Assembly: GCF_001552475.1 (NCBI RefSeq)
Contig: NZ_BCRG01000011.1
Coordinates: 62,001 to 126,000 of the forward strand
Reading direction: 5' to 3'
Source: Microbacterium oleivorans NBRC 103075
Lineage (GTDB): Bacteria > Actinomycetota > Actinomycetes > Actinomycetales > Microbacteriaceae
DNA length: 64,000 nt
The translations under genes were made by a program, and so were the position numbers. Shown one piece after another: positions 34,351 to 41,783 of the stretch. How positions within the stretch are numbered: position 1 is the first letter of the stretch; every line of letters starts with the position of its first letter. Under the pieces are notes generated by a model. That model worked only from the letters and a program-made list of their open reading frames with translations. It was not told the origin of the DNA and did not search any database.

Positions 34351-35324
34351 CGTGAGACCTCCTTCGAGCTAACGGGTGTGGGCTGGGCTGCGGCGACCCG
34401 GCGACGGGGGCGACGCAGGCGAGGGTTGGTCGTCTCGTCGACGCCGTAGTTGACGAGGGCAAGCGCGAAGGCGACCAATGCGATCGACACGCCCGGAGGG
34501 ACGAAGACCCACCATGCGCCGGTCAGCAGCGCCCCGTCGTTGCTGGCCCAGTAGAGGTTCGTGCCCCAGCTGACCGTGCTGATGTCGCCCAGGCCGAGGA
34601 ACTCGAGCCCGGCCTGCGCACCGATGCCGAAGATGATGCACGCCAGGAGCGTGCTCCAGACGATCGACGCCATGTTCGGGAGGATCTCGCGGAACATGAT
34701 GCGGAACGATCCCTCACCGGTGACCTGTGCGGCAGCGACGAAGTCCTTGCCACGGATGGACAGGGCCTGCGACCGCAGCACGCGCGCCGATCCCGCCCAC
34801 CCGGTGATCACCAGGACGAGGATCACGGTGCCGATGCCCTGCGGGAGGAAGGCAGCGAGGATGACGAGCAGGGGCAGCCCGGGCAGGAGGAGGAACACGT
34901 TCGTCACGAGCGACAGGACGTTGTCGACCACCCGGCCGAGGTAGGCCGATGCGAGCCCCACGAGCAGGCCGACAAGGGTGGCGAGGATGCCGACGATGAA
35001 CCCGACGAAGAGCGAAGAGCGCGCGCCCCACAGGTTCAGTGCCAAGACGTCCTGCCCCTTGGCGGTGGTGCCCAGCAGGTGATCCCTCGACGGCGGCTGT
35101 GCGCCGAGCCCTTGAATCAGGGTCGGGTCGTCCGGCGACAGCACCGGCGCGAGCAACGCGATCGCGGCGAACACCGCCAGGATGACGAGGCCCGCGATCG
35201 CCTTCTTGTTCGAGAGCAGGCCCTGGATCAGGCCCTCACGGGCGGGTCGGCGTCGCGAGGTGGAATCGGGTTCACCGCCGAGGTCGAGCTCGGCCATCGC
35301 GTTGGGTTCTTGTGCGAGAGACAT
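34347..35324 (-). CDS. ABC transporter permease (OppC/DppC type)
   Basis: Six or so membrane segments follow a charged N-terminus (about 35 residues). The peptide-family loop that contacts the ATPases is present (LSIRGKDFVAAAQVTGEGS). The ATG at 35324 has GGAG at a proper distance; a GTG two codons upstream lies too close. Length is 325 residues. Confidence 0.9.
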   Translation of the reverse strand: MSLAQEPNAMAELDLGGEPDSTSRRRPAREGLIQGLLSNKKAIAGLVILAVFAAIALLAPVLSPDDPTLIQGLGAQPPSRDHLLGTTAKGQDVLALNLWGARSSLFVGFIVGILATLVGLLVGLASAYLGRVVDNVLSLVTNVFLLLPGLPLLVILAAFLPQGIGTVILVLVITGWAGSARVLRSQALSIRGKDFVAAAQVTGEGSFRIMFREILPNMASIVWSTLLACIIFGIGAQAGLEFLGLGDISTVSWGTNLYWASNDGALLTGAWWVFVPPGVSIALVAFALALVNYGVDETTNPRLRRPRRRVAAAQPTPVSSKEVSR

Positions 35325-35337
35325 AGTCACGCTCCAA

Positions 35338-36315
35338 TCAGCTGACGCGCACGCGCGGGTCGAGCCGCACGTACACGATGTCCACGAGGAAGTTGGCGAT
35401 CAGGACCGCGGTGGTGATGGTGAGGAACAGGCCCTGCATCAGCGGGTAATCGAGGTTCTGCACAGCAGAGAGAAGTTGGTATCCGACGCCCGGGTAGGCG
35501 AAGACGACCTCGGTGAGCAGGGCGCCACCGACGATGAAGCCGAGCGACATGCCGAAGGCGGTCACCGACGGGAGCATCGCGTTGCGCGCGGCGTATCGCA
35601 TCATGATCCGGCCGGGACGGAGGCCCTTCGCCTCGGCCATGACGATGTAGTCCTCGGCGTTCGTGGCGATCATCGTGTTGCGCATCCCCAGCATCCACCC
35701 GCCGATCGAGACGAGGACGATCGAGGTTGCCGGCAGCACGAGGTGGTAGGCCACGTCGCCGACGAAGTCGAGCGAGAAGTCCGGGACCGTGCCCATCGAG
35801 AACGCGTGACGGAGCGGGAACCATCCGAGGGTCACGCCGAACAGCCACAGCAGTCCCATGGCGAGCCAGAAGTAGGGGAACGAACCGATGAAGATCAGCA
35901 CCGGCGGGAGGACGGAATCCAGAACCCCGCCTCGACGCCAGGCGGCGAGGATGCCGAGAAGGTTGCCGATGGCCACTGCGATGATCAACGAGGTCAGCCC
36001 CAGCAGAACGGTCCACCCCACTTGTCCGGCGATGACGTCGGTCACGGGCGTCGGGAATCGTGAGATCGAGAAGCCCATGTCGCCCGAGAGCATTTGTCCC
36101 AGGTAACGCACGTACTGCTCCCACAGGGGGGCGTCGTCGACGCCGAACGACCGGCGCAGCGCCTCGATCTGCTCGGGCCGGATCGACCCCTGCAGTCGTG
36201 CGACCATGCGCGAGACGGGGTCGCCGGGCATGAGCCTGGGCAGCATGAAGTTCAGGGTTATCGAAACCCAGAAGGCGGCCAGGTAGAACCCGAGTCGCCG
36301 AAGGATGTATCCCAT
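35338..36315 (-). CDS. ABC transporter permease (OppB/DppB type)
   Basis: The 325-residue membrane protein has the DppB N-terminus (GYILRRLGFYLAAFWVSI), a periplasmic domain and the EAA loop (MAEAKGLRPGRIMMRYAARN). The ATG at 36315 has GGAGG upstream. A strong hairpin (36332-36367) separates it from the solute-binding protein gene. Confidence 0.92.
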   Translation of the reverse strand: MGYILRRLGFYLAAFWVSITLNFMLPRLMPGDPVSRMVARLQGSIRPEQIEALRRSFGVDDAPLWEQYVRYLGQMLSGDMGFSISRFPTPVTDVIAGQVGWTVLLGLTSLIIAVAIGNLLGILAAWRRGGVLDSVLPPVLIFIGSFPYFWLAMGLLWLFGVTLGWFPLRHAFSMGTVPDFSLDFVGDVAYHLVLPATSIVLVSIGGWMLGMRNTMIATNAEDYIVMAEAKGLRPGRIMMRYAARNAMLPSVTAFGMSLGFIVGGALLTEVVFAYPGVGYQLLSAVQNLDYPLMQGLFLTITTAVLIANFLVDIVYVRLDPRVRVS

Positions 36316-36331
36316 GGTGTTCCTCCTCGGT

Positions 36332-36367
36332 GCCCGTTGCGCCACCACACCGGGTGGCGCAACGGGC
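36332..36367 (-). terminator. Intra-operon hairpin after the binding-protein gene
   Basis: A perfect 15-bp stem (GCCCGTTGCGCCACC and its complement) with a 6-base loop lies between the solute-binding protein stop and the permease start, without a T run. Such structures usually stabilise the binding-protein mRNA and lower expression of the following transporter genes. Confidence 0.75.
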
Positions 36368-36375
36368 TGCCGAAA

Positions 36376-38040
36376 TCAGCCCTTGACGGGCTCGAGCGTC
36401 GTCAGGATGAGAACCGCGGTACGCGCACGCGTCGAGAGAGTCGCGTACGGGTCGTCCTCGGTCGGCCACCCGGTGAAGCGCGCCGTGCTGGCCGCTCCCC
36501 ACTCCGGCCCGGGGAACAGCGGCGCCACCGGGGCCTCCGCCGCGAAGAGCGCTTCAAGTTCGTTCATGACCGAGGTCTGCGTCGCCTGATCGGATGCCGC
36601 AGCGAACCGGTCGAGGAGGGCGTCCGCCTTGGGGGTGCCGAAGCGGTGATAGTTCTCGAAGGCTTGCTCGCCGGCCGGTTTGACGGTTTCGGTCGACATG
36701 ACGCCCCGGTAGAACTGGTACGGCGTCGGCGCGGCGTTGCTCCACACCACTCCGGAGTCGAAGTCGCCGGACTCATAGCCCGAGACGACCTCCGCCCAGT
36801 CCCGCGCGGCGACATTCACCGTGACGCCGAGTTCGGCGAGGTTCTGTGCGATGACGTTGCCGACCGACACCCAGTCGCTCGATGCGGCGCCCACCGAATA
36901 GTCGAACTCGAACGGCGTACCGTCGGGCAGGACGCGCTTGCCGTCGGAACCGAGTGTGATTCCGGCTTCGTCGAGCAGCTTCGCCGCGCCGTCGAGGTCG
37001 CGCTTCGTCCAGGTGCAGGAGGACACGACATCCTCGTCACGCCAGGAGTCGTAAGACCCGGTCAGCCCGGTGCAGTCCGCGGGCTTCGTGTAGCCCTGCA
37101 TCCCGATTTCAGCGACCTGCTCACGATCCACGGCCATCGACAGCGCCTTGCGTACATTCGCATCGTCGAACGGTGCCTTGGTCGTGTTGAACTGCCAGTT
37201 CACCATCGAGCCGGTCGGGGGGAACCAGTAGAAGCGGTGCTCCGGGTCCTTTTCGACGTAGGCCTTCTCGATGTTGGGGATGAACTGCGGCGCCCAGTCG
37301 ACGTCGCCGTTGGCGGCCGCGAGGTTCGCGCCGTCGTTGCCGGCGAAGGCGAGTACACGCACGCCCTCGATGCGCTGGGCGTCGGGCTGCCAGTACTCCG
37401 GGTTACGAAGCAGATCGAACGACTGCGCTTGGAAGTTCGTGACCTCGGTGTACGGGCCGGTTCCGACGGGTTCGGGGTTGGTTTCCTTGGCGGGGTCGTC
37501 GAACTCGCGCCAGATGTGGGCGGGTGCGATGGACTGCTGACCGATGTCGAGAAGAGCGGGCGAGAACGGCTCGGAGAAGTCGAACTGGACCGTCGTGTCG
37601 TCGACGGCGGTGATCTTCTCGATGTAGTCGAATCCGCCGCGGATCTGGCGCTGCAGATCGAAGCTGACGACGACGTCGTCGGCCACGAGCGGCTCGCCGT
37701 CGGACCACTTCACGTCGTCACGGAGGTGGTAGGTCACCCCGGTCCCGTCGGGAGCCACCTCCCACTCGGTTGCGAGCCAGGGCGTGGTCGTGCCGTCGGC
37801 GGGGTTGAAGATCAGCATCGATTCGTAGATCGCCTGCTGGGTCATGGGGAAGTCGGGGTTGGAGAACGGGTTGAAGTTGCGGTCGAACGTTCCCATGTCC
37901 TCCCGCGGAATAGTGAGCAGCTGAGTGCCGTCCAGATCGGCGGCGGTGTCTTTCCCGCCGCCGCTGCATCCGACGAGCGCAAGGGCGAAGGCCGCCGCGG
38001 CGGCCACCGCCGCGAGCGCGCGGCCTCTACGGAGTGTCAT
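36376..38040 (-). CDS. Solute-binding lipoprotein, SBP family 5 (peptide/nickel/sugar type)
   Basis: It captures substrate for the ABC importer at the outer face of the membrane. The N-terminus has a lipoprotein signal with lipobox LVGC (C25). The mature part has the family 5 features, including the long domain I and regions such as VTYHLRDDVKWSDGEPLVADDVVVS and ANVRKALSMAVDREQ. It is 554 residues, normal for this family. The neighbours encode GH32 enzymes, so a fructooligosaccharide or fructoside substrate is inferred, although most family 5 proteins bind peptides. It is 62 bases after the lacI stop. Confidence 0.92.
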   Translation of the reverse strand: MTLRRGRALAAVAAAAAFALALVGCSGGGKDTAADLDGTQLLTIPREDMGTFDRNFNPFSNPDFPMTQQAIYESMLIFNPADGTTTPWLATEWEVAPDGTGVTYHLRDDVKWSDGEPLVADDVVVSFDLQRQIRGGFDYIEKITAVDDTTVQFDFSEPFSPALLDIGQQSIAPAHIWREFDDPAKETNPEPVGTGPYTEVTNFQAQSFDLLRNPEYWQPDAQRIEGVRVLAFAGNDGANLAAANGDVDWAPQFIPNIEKAYVEKDPEHRFYWFPPTGSMVNWQFNTTKAPFDDANVRKALSMAVDREQVAEIGMQGYTKPADCTGLTGSYDSWRDEDVVSSCTWTKRDLDGAAKLLDEAGITLGSDGKRVLPDGTPFEFDYSVGAASSDWVSVGNVIAQNLAELGVTVNVAARDWAEVVSGYESGDFDSGVVWSNAAPTPYQFYRGVMSTETVKPAGEQAFENYHRFGTPKADALLDRFAAASDQATQTSVMNELEALFAAEAPVAPLFPGPEWGAASTARFTGWPTEDDPYATLSTRARTAVLILTTLEPVKG

Positions 38041-38102
38041 GATGATGGTGTTCCTTTCTTCTTCCTTGAAGGCGAAGGGTGTGCTCGTTCAGCGATGTCC
38101 AG

Positions 38103-39119
38103 TCACACGGACGAGCGTTCCAGGAGCGGGCAGTCGACCGTCACCCGTGTGGCGTCGGTCGACTGGCCCGCTGTGATAGCGGCGAGGATGTCCACGCCTC
38201 GGGCGCCCATCTCATCGAAGGGCAGGGCGACCGTCGTCAGACTCGGCCTCAGGTACGCCGCGATGAGCTCCTGATTGTCGAATCCGATGACGGCCACGTC
38301 GTGGGGGATGCGCAGTCCGCGCTCCTTGATGGCGTCGTACGCTCCCATGGCCATCCGGTCGTTCGCGCAGAAGATCGCGGTGGGAGGCGTCGGAAGGTCG
38401 AGCAGAGCGTCGACCGCAGTGAAGCCGCCGTCTGCTGTCGCGTGTCCAGATATCTCGAGGGATTCGTCGATGTCGAGGCCCGCGTCGCGCAATGCGTCGT
38501 GGTAGCCCAAGCGGCGGCCCACTGCCGCCGGAATCCCGGGATCGAGATTGACGAAGCCGATTCGACGATGTCCCGCAGCGAGAAGTCGTTCGGTGGCGCG
38601 GCGCCCGCCCGTGCGCTCGTCGGGGACGACCGCAGGGTAGCGACCCTCCTCGTCGAAACAGTTCACGAGGACGGTGGGAACCTCGCTCGCGATGTCCGGG
38701 ATGGCGACGGCACGGTGCCATGTCGCGGCGTAGATGATTCCCTCGACGCGTTGTTCCAGGAATCGCTCGATAGCAGCGGACTCAGCCTCGGCATCCGACT
38801 CGGTCGAGGCGATGAGGAGGTACTTTCCGTCCGTCAGCGCGCGATCCTGAGCACCCTTGATGATCTCGACGGCGAACGGGGCGGTGACGATCTCCGTGAC
38901 GAGGCCGTACCAGTCGCTTCGCTGGTGGGCGAGCGCTTGTGCGCTCGCATTGCGCCGATAGCCGAGCTCCGCGGCGACGCTCAGCACGCGGTCTCGCGTC
39001 TCATCCGACAGAGAGACAGAACGACGGTCGTTCAGCACGAACGAGACCGCGGTCCGCGACACACCCGCCCGCTCGGCGATGTCGCGCATCGTCACCGCGC
39101 GTTGCCTGTCGATCGACAC
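38103..39119 (-). CDS. LacI-family repressor of the fructan/ABC operon
   Basis: The helix-turn-helix is at residues 10-31 (TMRDIAERAGVSRTAVSFVLND), followed by the linker and a 270-residue sugar-binding regulatory domain with the late FCANDRMAMGA motif. Two identical palindromes (39143-39156 and 39175-39188) sit just upstream of its GTG start, which has a GGAGAGG site. It is the first gene of the unit that includes the importer and both GH32 enzymes, so it probably represses itself and the whole operon until a fructoside binds. Confidence 0.93.
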   Translation of the reverse strand: MSIDRQRAVTMRDIAERAGVSRTAVSFVLNDRRSVSLSDETRDRVLSVAAELGYRRNASAQALAHQRSDWYGLVTEIVTAPFAVEIIKGAQDRALTDGKYLLIASTESDAEAESAAIERFLEQRVEGIIYAATWHRAVAIPDIASEVPTVLVNCFDEEGRYPAVVPDERTGGRRATERLLAAGHRRIGFVNLDPGIPAAVGRRLGYHDALRDAGLDIDESLEISGHATADGGFTAVDALLDLPTPPTAIFCANDRMAMGAYDAIKERGLRIPHDVAVIGFDNQELIAAYLRPSLTTVALPFDEMGARGVDILAAITAGQSTDATRVTVDCPLLERSSV

Positions 39120-39142
39120 GTGAGCCCTCTCCGTTGAGGCGA

Positions 39143-39156
39143 CTAACCCGGGTTAA
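39143..39156. promoter_or_regulatory. LacI-type operator, promoter-proximal copy
   Basis: CTAACCCGGGTTAA contains the perfect 12-bp palindrome TAACCCGGGTTA with the central CG of LacI-family operators. It lies 24 bp before the lacI start on the minus strand. Confidence 0.85.
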
Positions 39157-39174
39157 CGCCATGTGTGGATGATG

Positions 39175-39188
39175 CTAACCCGGGTTAG
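39175..39188. promoter_or_regulatory. LacI-type operator, upstream copy
   Basis: CTAACCCGGGTTAG is a perfect 14-bp palindrome whose core is identical to the other operator. Their centres are 32 bp apart, close to three helical turns, so two repressor dimers could bind the same face of the DNA. Confidence 0.85.
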
Positions 39189-39304
39189 AACGGGCCGTCA
39201 AGTGAAGTTCAGATCGACCTTCGGCTGAGCAAAGGTGATCGACGTGGGCCGCTCGCAGCTGGTCTGCGCCGCCAGAGCGTTCCTCGCTGCGGGCTGACGT
39301 CCGG

Positions 39305-40849
39305 TCAGCCGACGGTCACCGAGATGGAATGCCAGCCCTCGGCGCCGTCCGGGACGACGGGGACGTCGTCACCGCTCTGCACCTGACCGTCGGCGTCCGT
39401 CGCGCGGACTTCGATGTCGTGGGTGCCGGCGGCGGCGTCCCACTCGTACACCCACTGGACCCAGGTATCCGAGGAGATCGCCGTCGCCAAGCGCGCGTCC
39501 TGCCAGTCGCCGCCGTCGACGCGTACCTGCACGCCCCGGATGCCGGTGTGCTGAGCCCATGCAACGCCAGCGACAGCCATCGGGCCGGCCGTTACCGACG
39601 CGCGGTTCGCCGGCACATCGATGCGTGAGCCGATCTTGACGGGTCCCCGCTCCGACCACCCGCGGTCGGTCCAGTAAGCGGAGGCCCGATCGAACGTGGT
39701 GACCTCGAGCTGCGTGACCCATTTCGTCGCCGACACATAGCCGTACAGGCCGGGCACGACCATGCGCACGGGAAAGCCGTGCTCCGGCGGCAACGGCTCG
39801 CCGTTCATGCCAACCGCGAAGATCGCGTTACGGTCCTCTTCTTGGAGGATCTCGAGCGGCGTGCTCGCGGTGAATCCGTCGACGCTGCGAGAGAGCACCA
39901 TGTCGGCGCCGGCCAGTGGCCGGGCCCGAGCCAGCAGGTCGCGGATCGGATAGCCGAGCCAGAGTGCGTTCCCGATCAGGCTGCCTCCCACCTCGTTCGA
40001 GACGCACATGAGGGTGGTGATGGACTCGTCGAGCGGCAATGCGAGCAGCTCGTCGAAGCCGATCTCGATCTCGTTCTCCACCATGCCGACGATGCGCAGA
40101 CGCCAGGTCTCCGGGTCGATGGCGGGTACCTGCAAGGCGGTGTCGATCCGGTAGAAGTTCTCGTTCGCAGTGATCAGCGGCGAGATCCCCTCGACGTCGA
40201 GCGATGCGCCGGCGGGCACGGGCGCCGCCGTCGTCGTGGGCTTCGGCAGGGTGATGGCCCGACGGATGGTCTGCGTCGTGATGGTCGCGGCGTTCGCGAG
40301 GCGTGAGCCCACGCCGACGACGATCGCCGCCGCGGCCGACCCTGCGAGCAGAGCGACGAAACCACGTCGCGACGGCGAGGAAGGGGATGCCGTGGCGCCG
40401 TTTGGGGTGGGGAGGGACCGCCGCAGGCGCACGATGAGCATGTGCAGCAGCAGGCATCCGACCGCGATGCCCAGGACTGTCGGGATGGCCCACGCTCCGG
40501 TCGCTTGTGCGCGGGTCGTGACCGCGATAGCCGCGATGACGCCGAGCAAGCCCAGGACGATGACACCTCGGGGCGGAGCAGCGAGTTGAAGGATGCCGGC
40601 GCCGGCGGCGACGAGCGCCAGCAGCACCGACAGCAGCACCAGCAGGAAGATTTTGTCGTTCGTGCCGAACAGTGCGATGGCGGCGTCTTTCGCCCACGGT
40701 GGGGCGAGGTCGATCACGAGAGAGCCGACGGCCAACAGCGGGCTGCTCTGCGGAGCGACCATGAGCGCGATCAGCTCGGCGACAGCGAGGGCTGCGCCGA
40801 CGGACACGACTCCCGCCGTGGCCGCCCACGCCCTCGACTGTGCAGTCAT
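39305..40849 (-). CDS. Molybdopterin-dependent oxidoreductase, sulfite oxidase-like, membrane-anchored
   Basis: The first 140 residues hold about four or five membrane segments. The soluble part after residue 190 is a sulfite-oxidase/YedY-type fold: the molybdenum-ligand cysteine is in TLMCVSNEVGG near residue 281, followed by GYPIRDLL, and a C-terminal Ig-like dimerisation domain (AGVAWAQHTGIRGVQVRVDGGDW). A motif SRRGFVALLAGSA near residue 160 looks like a Tat signal inside the chain. The 514-residue layout recurs in actinobacteria. The enzyme would act outside the membrane; the substrate is unknown. The ATG at 40849 is clear. Confidence 0.88.
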   Translation of the reverse strand: MTAQSRAWAATAGVVSVGAALAVAELIALMVAPQSSPLLAVGSLVIDLAPPWAKDAAIALFGTNDKIFLLVLLSVLLALVAAGAGILQLAAPPRGVIVLGLLGVIAAIAVTTRAQATGAWAIPTVLGIAVGCLLLHMLIVRLRRSLPTPNGATASPSSPSRRGFVALLAGSAAAAIVVGVGSRLANAATITTQTIRRAITLPKPTTTAAPVPAGASLDVEGISPLITANENFYRIDTALQVPAIDPETWRLRIVGMVENEIEIGFDELLALPLDESITTLMCVSNEVGGSLIGNALWLGYPIRDLLARARPLAGADMVLSRSVDGFTASTPLEILQEEDRNAIFAVGMNGEPLPPEHGFPVRMVVPGLYGYVSATKWVTQLEVTTFDRASAYWTDRGWSERGPVKIGSRIDVPANRASVTAGPMAVAGVAWAQHTGIRGVQVRVDGGDWQDARLATAISSDTWVQWVYEWDAAAGTHDIEVRATDADGQVQSGDDVPVVPDGAEGWHSISVTVG

Positions 40850-40900
40850 GGGGTCATGGTAAGCCTGTGCGCCATGTGGCGGCCCAGAGGCCCCTCCTGA

Positions 40901-41071
40901 TCAGGGGGAGGCGGCGGCACGGGGATCAAGACCATGCCCGTGCTGCTGAGTTTCGCGCAGGCGCGGGAGAAGTGGTCGGCGAACGCGTCCGGCGAGATCC
41001 GAGACGCCGCCATCGTCAAGATCATCCTCGGCGGGCATCGGACTCGCGCCGCACGGGCGCACAGGCTCTGA
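40901..41071 (+). pseudogene. Remnant of a conjugative coupling protein (TraG/VirD4, TraM-binding part)
   Basis: The open frame from 40901 to the TGA at 41069-41071 translates to GGGGTGIKTMPVLLSFAQ, then AREKWSANASGEIRDAAIVKII. This matches what I know of the late part of type IV secretion coupling ATPases (TcpB/TraD). Only about 55 residues remain, with no start codon, ATPase or membrane parts. It lies 280 bp from the tRNA-derived repeat, so it is probably left over from an older conjugative element in the same locus. Confidence 0.7.
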
Positions 41072-41086
41072 CCGGCGGTGACCGCC

Positions 41087-41191
<105 letters not shown>

Positions 41192-41270
41192 AGGAGCGCG
41201 CGTGATCACTTTCAGCATCCGGTCCCTCCACGCACTCTCCCGGACAAAGTGCGAGCCCCTAAACAAGAAA

Positions 41271-41307
41271 GGAGATGGGCACTGGCGCGAAGCCAGTGCC
41301 CATCTCC
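41271..41307. terminator. Strong terminator left of the island
   Basis: A perfect 16-bp stem (GGAGATGGGCACTGGC and its complement) with a GCGAA loop. On the minus strand it is followed by TTTCTTGTTT, as a terminator for a minus-strand transcript such as the tRNA-Pro gene before insertion would need; on the plus strand it is followed by ATTTT. Confidence 0.85.
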
Positions 41308-41350
41308 ATTTTCGACTGTTCTGTGCTCAGCATTACCAACAGCCCAGACC

Positions 41351-41386
41351 GTCGGGATGACAGGATTTGAACCTGCGACCCCTTGA
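41351..41386 (-). repeat. Left attachment repeat: 3' part of tRNA-Pro
   Basis: These 36 bp are identical to 46479-46514, the 3' part of the intact tRNA-Pro gene (T arm, acceptor 3' strand and variable region up to the anticodon stem). No 5' half of a tRNA follows it, so it is a repeat made by site-specific integration, not a gene. Confidence 0.92.
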
Positions 41387-41506
41387 AGCAGCGACGGGGT
41401 ATCTCTCACTATCAAGCAATACCCGACGATCCCTTGCGGGAGTAAGGCTCGCGAGAGATGGGGCTTCCCGAGGATTCCCGCAAAATCCCACAAAACCACG
41501 GAGCTT

Positions 41507-41660
41507 GCGGTGCCAGTTGTGGTGCCGAGATTTTCTGGCTTTTGCGTGCGGCATAGAGCAGGAACGTGATGAAGCGCCCAGGAGCGTGCCGCTGGTCCAG
41601 CAAGTCTGCGAAGACGGTGGATGCGGTGCCAGATTTGGCACCGCTGAGAACCGTGCCACC
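41507..41660. repeat. Cluster of GGTGCCA repeats
   Basis: GCGGTGCCA occurs at 41507-41515 and 41623-41631, and the second copy forms a perfect 9-bp inverted repeat with 41636-41644 (4-base loop). Related copies are TGGTGCCG at 41520-41527 and CCGTGCCACC at 41651-41660. They lie within 300 bp of the left attachment repeat, where integrase arm sites are often found. No gene is visible in 41387-41783. Confidence 0.55.
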
Positions 41661-41717
41661 GAGTTGAACGCGATCGTGATCTGTCAGAGGATACCTCGGG
41701 CCTTGGGCCTACGGGCG

Positions 41718-41747
41718 AAGCCCCGGTTGCAGGTGCAACCGGGGCTT
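41718..41747. terminator. Terminator after the RloC-like gene
   Basis: A perfect 14-bp stem (AAGCCCCGGTTGCA and its complement) with a tight centre lies 37 bp after the minus-strand gene that ends at 41784. Confidence 0.75.
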
Positions 41748-41783
41748 CTGCGGTGTGCATGAGTTCTTCGCCTGTGGATGCGG

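Noticed and set aside
41212..41760. A minus-strand ORF across the left repeat
   Set aside because: It translates the tRNA-derived repeat (GSNPVIPT pattern), a classic false ORF over tRNA sequence.
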